A stretch of 64,000 nucleotides of DNA, from positions 642,036 through 706,035 of the forward strand of contig VZRR01011463.1 of assembly GCA_013398015.1 (NCBI GenBank). Direction: 5' to 3'. Source of the DNA: Oreocharis arfaki. Taxonomy: Eukaryota > Chordata > Aves > Passeriformes > Paramythiidae. The notes under the pieces are model-generated. The model saw nothing but the letters and a program-made list of their open reading frames with translations. It was not told the DNA's origin and ran no database searches. The position numbers and the translations under genes were made by a program. Positions within the stretch are counted from its first letter, which is position 1. Each line of letters opens with the position of its first letter. This document shows, one piece after another, positions 39,850 to 51,092 of the stretch.

Positions 39850-42800
39850 CAGATTTTTTGAGGCCACTCAAAAGCCAGAATTTAATTTCAGCAAAAATAT
39901 TAAATATTTTATTACTTGTTCTTCTACACAGGAACACAGTTTTCAAAGTATTTAAAATAACTTTCTTTTTAAGAAAACCAAAATCATAAGAAGGAACTCT
40001 ATTTTTTTAATATTAGGCCTAGAAATTCTTTGGTTTTTAATTGTGGTCTTTACTTTTGAGAGATACCATAGAACCATGAGCTTTTTCTGAAAAAAAAGCC
40101 TGTGAGTTGCAATAAAGCTTCTTGCTACTTAGAATGGGAAAAATGAGAAGCAAAATTATATTCTGTCATATATTTTTGAAGAAAATAAGTAGTAAAAAAT
40201 TCTGAGTTAAAATGACAGGAGGTGTTACTGATCTGTTGTGCCCTGTAATTAGGTGTGCGGTGGGTGAATTTAGTGTGTACTTTATAAAACCATAGCAAAA
40301 AAGAATAGGTGTTAGTAAAACACTGAGGATTAGAATTCATCCCTGATCTTAGCATGGAGTTGAATGGCGAGAACATCAGAAACTTTCTTAGTGCTTCTCC
40401 AGTCAGCATAACAATTTTTGTTCTTTGAAGCCAGGAAGCCTTTACTTACTAACCAAAGGGATCAATACTTTTAATTTTGAGTTTCTCATGGACACAGTTA
40501 AGACCTGGGAAATTACTGACAATCATAATAGGCTGGAATTGCTGCATTATTTTAATGACATGCCAAGGGGTTTTGAATTATTTTATCTGTATGTGAACGG
40601 ATTCTGTTTTCTGGGTATAGTTTAATTTTCAAAAGTCTTGAGATTTTCAGCCACAGCTTTCAACATGTAAAAAATGCAGCTTCCAATATTCAAAAAATGC
40701 TGCCTCAGAAAGTTATCTGGATCTGAGTTTCAGTTTAAGGGGAAAGACTTCTAAATGTACAGCCTCCATGCAGTTGTCTGGGACACGCAGATGTCAACAC
40801 TGGCTAGAAAGCAACTCAGCAGCTTTTCAGGTTATCTGATTCAGTAGCTGCCTACAGTCAGAATCTGGAATTAGGAGGCACGAGTGTGTGCAGCTAGAGT
40901 CATGTGAGAGATTCCCATGGTATCCAGGACAGCTGCCTGTGACTGACAGCTACAACCATGGTCCAACACAGACTCCAGCCCGTGTACATAAAACAGCCAG
41001 CGGCTAAGGCCGGAGACACGGGATCAACTCACACAGCAACAAATGCCTGAATGCAGACAATGTAATTGAGCCCAAGGAGTTTACCACGAGCTGAACAGGT
41101 TTCTAGGTGCACTGAGTATTGACCTGACCTTCACTGGCTGCATAGAGTGCTTAGATACCTCATAGGTCAACACCTACACACCAGCTTCTGGGTTTAGGCA
41201 TCTTGATCTAAAGCTGAACATGACTCTGACTGTCTCATGCCATTATGGCTTCCCCACCAGCACTCTCAAAAGAATTATTCCTGGACTCAACCAGCCAGAT
41301 GAAATGACTGAGTACACACATATCTTCCTGACAAAATAAGAGCATCTTGAGCTGAAAAGGAGGAAAAGGCATTATTAAGAATAATGGTACATGTTGCTGA
41401 GGACAATGGTGATGACCCAGCCGTGAGCATTTCCACTGGGAAGAATTATTGAATTAAGATGTAAGAATTCTCTCTTAAAACAATTTGGGGGTCATTTTTA
41501 GATGTTTTTTTCCTATGGTTTGCACCTCACTTCCCTTACACCCATGACAAGATGTCTCTGCCTTCCTGCCCTTGAAGCAGCACTGAATGCTGCCATCTCC
41601 ATGGTGGTTCCTTGCCTACAGCTATTCCAGGGCATTTCATGTAGAGATACAAGCTCCAAAGACTGAGAAGCTGTTTACAAGCATTAGGCAAGAGACATTC
41701 TCTAAGCAACTGAAATGGGGGAGGTGGGGGTCCAAACCCAGAAGGAAAGGACACGGGTGGCAGCACAAGTTAACATCAACTACAGGGCAGCCCACAAGCT
41801 CAAGTAGCAGCCTCAGGTCTTCAACAGAGGTTGATCAGAGCTACAGTGCCACACAGAATTACAATCTCTCTCTTCACTGACCCCCAGCAGCACAGAGGCT
41901 GAAGATACCTCTCTGTGTAGCCCACACATCAAGAGCCTGCTGTGAAACATAAGTGCCATGGGCGGCGGTCATCTCCAGTATTGTATGGACTTCTTATCCA
42001 ATGCTATTAAATGGAGCCTGGCACTGCAAGGATACTGTGCATTCAGGCCGAGTGGTTTGAGGGTTTGTAAATCAGTATGTCTTTCAACAGAAAACAGTGT
42101 TTAGAAACTAAAACATTTTTTTAAAAATGCTTGCTTCTCATAATGAAAAATGAATTTTAAAAAAATTACCAGTCAATAAGGTGGTAAAGCTTTAACTTTC
42201 AGTTATGATTCTGAAATACAAAAGGCCATCAAAGAAATCCTGGTTCGGGCAACTAACTCGCGCTAAGACAGTTCCACAGACCAAAGCTTACTTCCCACAA
42301 AGCATATGGAACATACAAAAAGGCCGAGTTTCTCAACTGATTTCACTAAGTAATTGGTACTGGCTTCCCCACCCTGTTCCAGGCTCTTCCATATTTTTAT
42401 AGTGCTCAAATAATTCACGTTTAATTTTTGCTATGTGTAATGCTTCATTTCTGCTGGTCTACTTCTCCCTTAGAAGGGAGAAATAGGTCCCTAGATTTCC
42501 ATGTCTTCAATTACAGCTCACAAGACAAAGTTCTACTATTCTTAAATAAAGCAGAACTAATTCAAAGCAGTGTATCTAATTAATCAAAATAGCTAGCAGT
42601 GGAATATTTAAAATAACTGAGGGCTGCCTGGATTATAGCAACATTATTAGCATGTGATTAATAAGCAGTTGAAGTATTACATTTGCTACACATTTGCTAA
42701 GTTATTTTATCTTGCTTTAAAGTTTGGTGGCAAAGTTTCAAGCCATAGTAGGGAGATTTGCTTTATTCAGTATTATGTTGTTAACCCCACCATCTGGTCA

Positions 42801-43003
42801 GACAGCTGAGGGAACTTAACCATATGTGGGGGGCATATTTCTCTCTTGGGAAATATTTGTCTTACAGAATTATGCAATGGTTACCAGTTTCTATCTTATT
42901 ACAGTGGGATCAAAAACTACAGCCAAATACTTTGTAGACAATCTGAGCTTGGTGGGCCCTGTATTTAGCTATTACTTATGTAAGAAAATAAGATGGCACT
43001 TAC

Positions 43004-43021
43004 TTGAGGACCAGGCTGACC
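43004..43021 (-). CDS. COL25A1: Collagen alpha-1(XXV) microexon, COL1 domain, GQPGPQ (18 nt)
   Basis: This 18-nt microexon encodes two collagen triplets, GQP-GPQ. The minus strand shows a T-rich acceptor ending in TTTTTTCAG and a consensus donor GTAAGT immediately after the six codons. The peptide matches the human COL25A1 segment between GESGPP and GPPGPKGDK as I remember it. It is the smallest exon found here and is followed by the largest intron in the window (18.4 kb). Exons this short usually depend on intronic splicing enhancers; no UGCAUG (RBFOX-type) element is seen in the first 50 nt downstream of the donor. Confidence 0.93.
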
Positions 43022-44104
43022 CTGAAAAAAACCGAGAAAAACAAAAGATTATGGAAAGTTATGACAAAGATTAACCCCTTATATAGTAGAAAATAGTTAC
43101 AGTAGTCTGTAATAAGGAACTAATGAAATACACAGTAACTGCAATGAAGTCAGATTTTGGACTCTTTAAGTCGATATCGAATTTGCGTGTTTTAATTCAA
43201 ACTGATGAATTTTCTTACAACTAACTGATTCTAGAAGTAAATTACAATAACATACCAAAACTACACCTGAGAAACTTCTTATCTTAGATAGTCATAACAA
43301 TTTGGAAACGATAGGAAGACCTAACTGACAGTTCTGAAGTGAAAAAGAAGCCAGAGGTGCTGAGCTGATTCAGAAGCAGGTATTACGGTTTTTTTGCTTT
43401 CATTTCTCTATTATGGCTCACCTCCATGTTTCAAGGAGATGCTAATTATATACTCTTAATGTTCACTGAATGAACAAAGTCTCAAAACTGGAGGAACACA
43501 CTGCTGGACAAAGAGTAGTCTTTTTGCCATTGCTGCAGGCACCACAGTTTTAAGCGAGTATATACCAGTATTTAAACCAGCAACTGTGAAAGGTTTGAGC
43601 TGAACCTTTGTCAGTCAGTCCAAGAAGACAGCTGATACATTTCCTCTCTCTTATTTATCAACATCCCCTTTATATCACCCCTGGACAAGTGGAAAGGCAC
43701 CCTCTGCACACTGAGGAACTGTATCTCTTGCTGCTGCAAGCCCTTACACAGCAGACTTCCTACCCCTAATTTGCCTAGCCCAAAAAAGCCACTGAAAGTC
43801 ATGAGTTATTTTAGACCCCCTAATAGAAATTATTTGCATGAAGCAGAACTATTCTAGCAAACGATACAGTAGCTGTGACTATAAACAACATGACCCAGAC
43901 AATCAGCTCACACTGCAAGGGAAAAATAATTACGCATTTCTCCCTAGGAAGAGAGAATTCCTTTAAACTCCTAGGGCTAACAATACTTCAGTTAAGTTGA
44001 AACTACGTATTCTTTTGTTGACAGAAACCAACCACGGAGCCTTCTTTTAAATCTTATAAAAACTCTTCACTTTAGCTAGAAGGTACTTCGATAGATAGTT
44101 GAAA

Positions 44105-44318
44105 CTTTTCTGTCTGAACATTGGGAAACACTTTTTTTTACTGTTAACCAAGCAGAGGAAAATGGGAGATTGTGGAGTTTCCATTCTTGAAGATATTCAA
44201 AAACCATCTGGACATGATCCTGGGCAAGCTGCTTGAGATAGCTCTGGTTGAGCAGAGAGGTTACACTAGATGACCTCCAGAGGTCCCTTCCAACTTCAAC
44301 TGTCCTGTGATCCTGTGG
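44105..44318 (+). mobile_element. CR1 LINE 3' fragment, plus orientation
   Basis: The plus strand reads through GATTGTGGAGTTTCCATTCT, CTGGACATGATCCTGGGCAA, TAGATGACCTCCAGAGGTCC and CTTCCAACTTCAAC, and ends in tandem TCCTGTGATCCTGTG units, the octamer-type CR1 3' terminus. It lies antisense to COL25A1. Length is about 215 bp. Confidence 0.92.
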
Positions 44319-44472
44319 GACTTTAGAGGGGGTAGGGGGCGAAAATATTTCAACTGGGAACAATTATCAACAAGAAAAGCAGACGAAATGCTTTTTATAG
44401 TAACTAATAGAACTTTCTGTGCTGATTAAATACCAGGGGGAAAAAGGCATTTAAATTCACAGGAAAGTTGTA

Positions 44473-44488
44473 ATTTTTTTTTTTTTTA
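44473..44488. repeat. Poly-T run (14)
   Basis: Homopolymer of 14 T on the plus strand in the intron between the GPIGMDGKL and GQPGPQ exons, about 150 bp to the right of the CR1 copy that ends at 44318. Confidence 0.85.
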
Positions 44489-46433
44489 ATATAAGGAATT
44501 ATGTTACAGAGGAATAATGGTAAAATACAGTATTATTGTGGCTATCTAATTTTTACACTGAATGCAGCCTAAAGCATTCCTTGTTGTGGATGCTGCAGTT
44601 TTCTATTTGTTCCTTAGGAAAAAACTGCACCACAGAGGTTATTAAAAAAAAAAAAGATTACTGGCTGAGGTTTTTCAGTTCCAATATCAAGCAAAACTTT
44701 CTGAGTTGGTGAGCTCTATGAAGTTACGCATCACACTGGGTTAATGAATATGATTGGGACTCCTCAGCACTCAGACTTTTCCTCAATCTTCCCCTCACAG
44801 CAGGTTTTAAGCTATTATATGCTATACCCGATCTTAAAATCATCAGGAATTGCTTACTGATGCAGAACTGGGCAGTCGGTGCAATAAAATTGTATAAACT
44901 ATCTAAACTGAGGCCTATGTCTGCAAACATCATATATAAAATTCACAATACATTTGGTCACAAGAATATCTAAAGTTGCAATACATTTTTACCACATCAT
45001 TAAAGGCTGTCTCCAAAGTATGTATATCAAAAAAGCCAAAACTTAAATGAAGGTCGGAAATTACCAAAATGTTTCAACAAGGAGTTGATTCAAAGCAATA
45101 GAAAGCAAATAAGCAGAACATATGCACATATATTTTAACAATGAGATTTGAAAATTGACTTTTTTCCTTCATCTACGACATCCAGGCTGCTAAGTGACCA
45201 CATGGTACATGCTATATGTATGACACAAGAGACATATACATGCACATAACATAAACATATCCTGAATTGAATGTGAGGATGGGAATCATGCTCTCATGAA
45301 TGTGTTTTCTACTCTCAATCTCAAAGGCATCACTACTTTGCTTTCCTCTTACTGAGCATTCATAATTGCTCTTCCTTCATGTTTGCAATACAGAAAAAAG
45401 CTGGAAAATGAATTTTTATAGGACAGTAGTTTTTCATGTAGACAGGAAACTCTATGAGATATTGAGGAATATAATGTTAGTTTACGTATGCTACCAATAT
45501 CACAATTATCCTGCATTTAGCTATAAATGCAGATGCTGAATACAAAAGTACTCATAGCAGGATTATTTTACCCCTCGGCCATTAGCTCCTTTAGCATGGA
45601 AGAAAACTTGCATTAGTGAAGTTAATTATTTCCTGGTTTTTACAATGGTTCCCAATCCTTCAATATTTCTTCTTATCTACTCCTTGCCTTACTATCCACT
45701 GCAGTTACAGTAGAATTTTCCCTTCTCACAAGTGATGCAGTAAGTGACGCTACCCGGAGGATGCAGCAAGCACTGAATTATGGAACTCATCAGCTGTTCT
45801 TACAAAGACATGCAGTAAAGCATCACAACACTGATACTTTTAATTGTAAGGGGCTGTTGTCACACAACAGCAATTCAAAGCATGGGACACAAAAAGGGGC
45901 TGTTAATCTTGTCCTCTCTCATTTTGCGGGTTGAGAAAGGGCCAGGAATAAAGCTCCTTGAGTTACTTTGGTGTTCATTAAAAAACTCTCTAACATGAAT
46001 TCAGTCCAATACTGTAACTCATTTGAGCAAGCTCAATCTCAATTTCTCTGCTTCTGTTCCCAAAATGGCCCCAGGACTGCTGAAATCAGTCTGGTTCATT
46101 GCTGTATAAATCGCCCCCCAGTCCATGTTACTTGTGGATTAAAATGTTTTAGCTGTAAGTCTTTCTCTAAATTTTACATAACAGGGAGAAAATACAGTTC
46201 AAGACTGAAACATCAGCATTACTCTGATTTTTGTGTAATGAACATATCTTTATTCAAACCTGTTATATACTCTAAAACTGATTCATTGATTCTAGCTACC
46301 AACTAATTGCTGTCCTTGCATGCAATTATGGATCCGTCCCAACACCACTGACTGACCAGGTGCATTTTGGTGGCTGCTGCTTTGAAACTCTGGATCATTG
46401 CTCATGTGCTTGATTATCCAAACTGAATGCTGA

Positions 46434-46434
46434 T

Positions 46435-46455
<21 letters not shown>
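46434..46455. repeat. Poly-T run (22)
   Basis: Longest homopolymer in the window, 22 T on the plus strand followed by AAATTTAAATTA. Confidence 0.95.
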
Positions 46456-46465
<10 letters not shown>

Positions 46466-47685
46466 TACTACAGTGGATATAGCTGCATAACACGCCTTGG
46501 TTTCAGTAAAATCTCCAGAACAATTTTCCCTTCTATATTCCTATTTACTAGCTTAATACACTATTTTGAGGTAAACAAAGGGGTTTGTCAACCTATTCTA
46601 ATTGCCAACAGTCTTCTACTGTTGTTAGTTAACCCCTTCCTAGCAATTGAACCTAATATTAGCTGCTGATATATAAATGATACTAAAACCAACAGAAAAT
46701 ATCCTCAGTGTAACTGAAGTTGACAGGTGAGATATCAATCCCCAATAAGAGATTAAAGAAAAAGCTTATTGACTGCAGGCTGCAAACCTTACAGACAAGT
46801 TACTAAAGAGTAGAAAGAAACCTCAAGGAGCACAGGAGAAAAAGAGAAGAAAATGAAAGTTGACACTGGAAGTTAACAAGTCGAGCTCGCAAAGGAAATG
46901 GGGCTTGTAGCAAGCAAAAGGTAGAAAAGGAAATAGGTATCCAGGGTATCAGTGAAAAGGGGTGATGTGGGAAGGGAGACAAGAAAAGGAGCAAAAGGAA
47001 GAAAAGGAACATAACAAAGTGCCAAAAGTGGATTTTGACACCTTTGCCATGGTGTTAATCTTTAAAGAGCTGGGAACATAAACTTCCAGACTCATACATC
47101 CAAACATAAAGCTATATAAATATACACACAAGTACAAATGCATTAACAAACGCATTGTATAAAATTAAAGGTTGTTTCTAAACTTAATTCAAGCAGCATA
47201 TCCCTAAAGAATATCTGGACTACCATACAAATGCATTTATTATGAGACATGAGGCTGTTCAGATTTAATCAGCCAACAAAACCCAGGCACAGAGATTAAA
47301 ACACAAAAATTAAGAATTTGTGGAGGAAGGAAAGCAGCAAGAGTCACAGAAATGTAGTCAGAAGTGATATCCTGCTGTTTGAAAGGCACCACCAAACTGC
47401 TCTTGGACAGAGCACCCAAGGAGGAGCATTCTGTCCTCCAGTTTAACTCAGACAGAAACGATAAGGAAACAGGAGGAGCAGAGCTAACCTCCATTTCCTT
47501 GCATAGGCACAAAAGACTGAAGAGGCTTTCCAGCAACCTGTTAAAATCCACGCTACTGGTGTTGAACGAAGTTATGCTGAAGGAAGCCAGTATTTGATTA
47601 ATATACATTTCAGCATAATTTAAAAAGGCAAAGAGGGGGATATGTGAAAGACCTAAATTACACTGGTTTTGAACAAATCACCTAC

Positions 47686-47712
47686 CAGCTTTCCATCCAT
47701 ACCAATCGGACC
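47686..47712 (-). CDS. COL25A1: Collagen alpha-1(XXV) exon, COL1 domain, GPIGMDGKL (27 nt, possibly alternative)
   Basis: Read on the minus strand, an acceptor ending in TTATCCCAG is followed by nine codons for GPI-GMD-GKL and a donor GTAGGT. The exon starts on Gly, is phase 0 at both ends and is 27 nt long, like two of the exons downstream. It would lie just upstream of the GQPGPQ exon within COL1. I do not recall this nonapeptide in the canonical human protein, where the segment before GQPGPQ ends in GESGPP. It could therefore be a lineage-specific or alternatively spliced exon, or a chance match with good splice sites. Its place in the right gene, strand, phase and size class makes chance less likely. 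The acceptor pyrimidine tract is modest. Confidence 0.75.
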
Positions 47713-49006
47713 CTGGGATAATCAAAAGTCAAAACAAAATGGAACAGTTAAATCAGAGGAACACTGAAGATGAGGGAAAAAAAAAACCAGACTTGGGGAA
47801 TACTGTGGGCTTCAGAAGATGAGTAACTCTATGTCAGCAGCTAAATGCAATACCTTAAAGATATTTTGTGAATGAAGGCACAGAAAAGAAATAATAAGAG
47901 AAGCAGACCTACGACAGAATTAATAAAAACAGCATGGTGGGAAGTAGCCAAGCAATAGCTGGTGTTTAACAAAAGACAGGTTCAACATGCAATGAAGGAA
48001 TTGTTAGTCTGGCAAACCACAGTGGTCCAGCACAACCAAACATATGAAATAATGCATCTTGTTTGTGTATTTTTCTTTAAATAACAGAAAACAGGTACTT
48101 ACTAAGCCTATTTATTTATGTGGTTGCAACATAAAATCTTGTAACTAATCTGTATTTAAATTAACATTATATAAATGATTGTTAATAAGAAACTTCAGCT
48201 CACACAGTTCAGAAGGGGACTAAGAATTTCCACCTACACTTTGTCAAAGAAGTCCTGTGCCTTACTCCGCTTTTTTTTTGCCTTAGGGAACATGGAATTT
48301 TCCTCACTGTTACTTTGCAAGTTACTTATTTTCTTCAGAGTCCAGAAGTTGGTTGCAGTTATACGAATGCAAATTACACAAAGGATTTAGAGTGGATGCA
48401 TACTGTTGTAACTGAGTGATTGCCGTTGTATCAACAGCCTGTTAGGTGATCAGAGGAGAAAGAAGAGGGCTAAACAAAGTTGGATTAATTTTAAATGTCA
48501 TGTTTATTTGCTATGTTTTCTGACAATGAGCAGTCAGATTAACCCTCATTGACAATGGAATAAGAGCAGGCAGAGTAGTTTCTTTCTGTCATTAAATTAA
48601 TGTTTTAGGCTGAAACTGTGAGCTCTCAGGTATTTGCCTTATGCAAACGGGACACTACTTTGCGTCTGCTGAAGAGCAGCTTTGTCTTAAATGCATCCAG
48701 ACTTTCCCCCTGGAGCTTCACAGGCACCCCCCTCTCCAGTCTGCCTCTCCTAAGCATACGGGCCCTTAGGGCTGACTGCTCAAACTGCTTCATTCGGATC
48801 ACTGCTGCTGAGAAGACAGCACATCACATATTTGCTGGTTTTATGTTCGCCTATTTTATCCCTGCTGCATTTAGCCTCCTTCCTAAGCACTACTTTGGCT
48901 TGCGAGCTAACAATCAGCGTAAAAGTTAAGTCTAAATCAGGCCTGAAGGGTTCTGGTGACTCTTTCATCCAGGAGTGTATATTCATACTTTCTGCACTAT
49001 TACTGA

Positions 49007-49031
49007 TACGTACTACCTATAGGTAGACGTA
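49007..49031. repeat. Near-perfect palindrome
   Basis: The core CTACCTATAGGTAG (49013-49026) is a perfect 14-bp palindrome. Five further pairs, TACGT with ACGTA, extend it if one A (49012) is bulged. Confidence 0.85.
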
Positions 49032-50977
49032 CACTGAGCTAGTTCAACAAGCTATTGAGAAAATAAAAAGCACTATGAAAAACTGCTGCCACATCATCTA
49101 GTGAGTTCCCTAAGTATCTGCCTTCTCTCACCCTAGATCCCGGACTGTGCCAAAAATTCCAGACATACTTAACATGAACAAGGGCATCAGTTGGATGCAC
49201 ACATTGTCAAACTCATTATTTTTGGTACAGTATTGGCTTTGTAAGAAGCCTGTGCACTAACCTACTTGTCAGATCCTATAACAAGTTACTGTGTCTGGGA
49301 AGGCCCACGGGAATGAAATGCCTTACCTCACTTTCCCGCCAGCCCTTACTCTGGTTTCCTGTCACATCATGAGTAGATGACACGCTGAGAGTGTAAAACG
49401 GGTCATCAGTATCCTGGTTGTCTGCATGACCACCACCTTATTTATGTGCTGACATCCTAGGAAAGTTTGTGACTGTTGAGATGACCTACAGTATCTTTCA
49501 AATGTTATCTCTGAACATTCCTTCCCTGGCAGCAAGAAGAAGAAAGTAACACTGTCCAATGCATTAAAATGGTACAGCTTTTATTATTATTGTTTCCTCT
49601 GTGCCTCTTGATTCCACACACGCAGCACACATAAAGCACTTAGTATTTTTCTCATAATTATTTAGCAATTATTTCTAAATATGGTTCTATACACTCCAAA
49701 AATTAAGGCATTTCCAAGTTATTAGTTATCTCAGATTTTTTTCTAACACTGGGTACTACAGGATATTTACCTAGTAATATTTACACACAGTCTGCTGCAG
49801 GTAAAAAAATGAAGGCTGAGCTGAACTCTGGTTGTGAATAACTTTGCTTCTTGAAAACAAGCTAGAAATATTACCAGTTAAAACACTCAACAGTGAGGTC
49901 ATGGTAAGTATATAAACTTCCCCAAAGGGCTTTGTGGAACAGCAGCTAAGTTTAACTGTTAGGTCTGCTGCAAGCTTAGCCTGAAAGATTTAATTATTGT
50001 TACGATGAATGAATAAAGAAAATAATTATGCATGTACTTGTAGAAGGAAGATTACGGGGTTAAACTGGCTTTGAGGGACCAATCAACAGCTCTTGCACCT
50101 GTAGCAGGGTTTGTATTGTGAATATAAGCACTGTTTTTAGACAATGTTTCTTTATCACAGGAAAAAAATGCTGTTTGTGGTCCCTTACAATGATAGGTGT
50201 TTTAAAACTACTATTGAATGTTTGCCTGCTGTTTATCCACGCTACATAGCTCCTGCACTTGAATAAGAGGACTGTATGTAGCACCTCGAAGAGTCTCTGA
50301 AAGAAGAATCAGAAATTCCCAGTAGGCTGTAGAGAAGCATCTGCTTCTCTACAGGAATGGAAAATAATAGGAATTTCTCCAATGACTCCATTTGTATCAG
50401 GGCTATTTGGTCTGAAGTCTCATAATGTCTTCTGGGATTTGCTTTGTAGAATACAGGAAAAAAGCAAAACTGGCTTGAAACACACTGCCTTCCAGAAAAA
50501 AAAATTCTGTGAAACAGAATACGATTCCTTCATTATAAAAATACTGACTCTTTAACAGCCAAACATGGCAATTTGCTTCTTTCCTCAATTACTAGTGCTA
50601 GAGAGAGAAAGCACTTTTTAAAAATGGTAAAGATTAAAATCTCCATGACGAATACAGCCCGGATGAGAAAGACGAGCTGAAATAGTACATAAGATCGCTT
50701 CAGAATGCACTGAGAAAAATCCTATATATGACAGTATTAACTGAAATTCACTACATGATTGCACTGGAAGTCTCATTGAATACTCCAAGTAATTTTCTTT
50801 TGAGATAGAGACAGTTTAATTTTTTCATTCGTTTTTAGAGGAAGAATTCAAGCGATAGTCTTGAATCTCTTCAGAGCTGTGCTTTGTAGATCAACCTACT
50901 TTCTGCTCTGTTTTATAAAATAATGGCCACTATAGATTAGGAAGTAATTTTTGACAAGAAGCACCAAATACATGGTT

Positions 50978-51070
50978 GTCCCGGTTTGAGATAAATTTGG
51001 AGGAATTTCTTCCTCGTAAGGTGAAAAAACACACCCTATGTAAGGGGAGGGGTTTTTTTTTTTTGATTTT
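50978..51070 (+). mobile_element. Possible endogenous retroviral LTR fragment
   Basis: TTGTCCCGGTTTGAGATAAA resembles the TGTCCCGGTTT start common to many avian LTRs, and GGTGAAAAAACACACCC further on also has an LTR-like look. Only about 90 bp are recognisable before a T-rich and GTTT-rich stretch takes over. No primer-binding site, internal viral genes or second LTR were found, so this would be a fragment of a solo LTR. The match is from memory of a short motif. Confidence 0.4.
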
Positions 51071-51092
51071 TTGTTTGGTTTGGTTTGTTTTT
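51050..51092. repeat. T-rich / GTTT simple sequence
   Basis: T12 followed by GATTTTTTGTTTGGTTTGG and T8. It is the only such tract with the T-rich strand as plus. Confidence 0.85.

Larger units (their letters stand above)
24587..43003 (-). other. COL25A1: COL25A1 intron (18417 nt)
   Basis: Largest complete intron in the window. It contains a GT microsatellite (25501-25516), T15 and T20 runs (28069-28083, 35775-35794), a CR1 fragment (31364-31630), AAAC-type repeats (30794-30817, 39779-39849) and an AT-rich, TAAT-rich stretch near 42575-42740 that could be regulatory. No supported exon is seen. Confidence 0.9.
43022..47685 (-). other. COL25A1: COL25A1 intron (4664 nt)
   Basis: Intron between the GPIGMDGKL and GQPGPQ exons. 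It carries a CR1 3' fragment (44105-44318), a T22 run (46434-46455), a purine-rich plus strand from about 46801 to 47010, and a collagen-like microexon candidate at 45572-45589 that is discussed separately. Confidence 0.8.
8562..47712 (-). other. COL25A1: COL25A1, internal part of the gene (seven exons, end of COL1 through start of COL2)
   Basis: This span runs from the most upstream to the most downstream exon I can support for collagen alpha-1(XXV) on the minus strand. The seven exons total 315 nt, or 105 codons, with introns of 4664, 18417, 165, 11609, 881 and 3100 nt. The identification rests on the NC2 linker exon and on the order GQPGPQ, GPPGPKGEK, GDQGDQGPR, NC2, then the 36-residue COL2 start, which matches human COL25A1 as I remember it with a few conservative changes. 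The family is a single-pass type II membrane collagen whose ectodomain is shed by furin; known roles are in motor-axon and muscle innervation and binding of amyloid beta. Neither the transcription start nor the stop codon lies in the window, so this is a partial locus. Confidence 0.95.

Noticed and set aside
45572..45588. Counting GANGRG as an established COL25A1 exon in the feature list
   Set aside because: The only AG acceptor yields 17 nt and a frameshift; without transcript or cross-species support it stays a finding rather than a gene feature.
46803..47155. Leucine/phenylalanine-rich minus-strand frames as membrane peptides
   Set aside because: They are the complement of a purine-rich tract; composition alone explains the hydrophobic translation.
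48618..48929. 103-codon plus-strand frame with a hydrophobic C-terminal part
   Set aside because: Nothing supports expression and the hydrophobicity is expected from T-rich intron sequence.
49317..49360. Possible COL25A1 exon next to GCCTTACCTCAC
   Set aside because: The minus-strand sequence before the GTAAGG donor-like site has no Gly-X-Y pattern and contains a stop in one of the frames.
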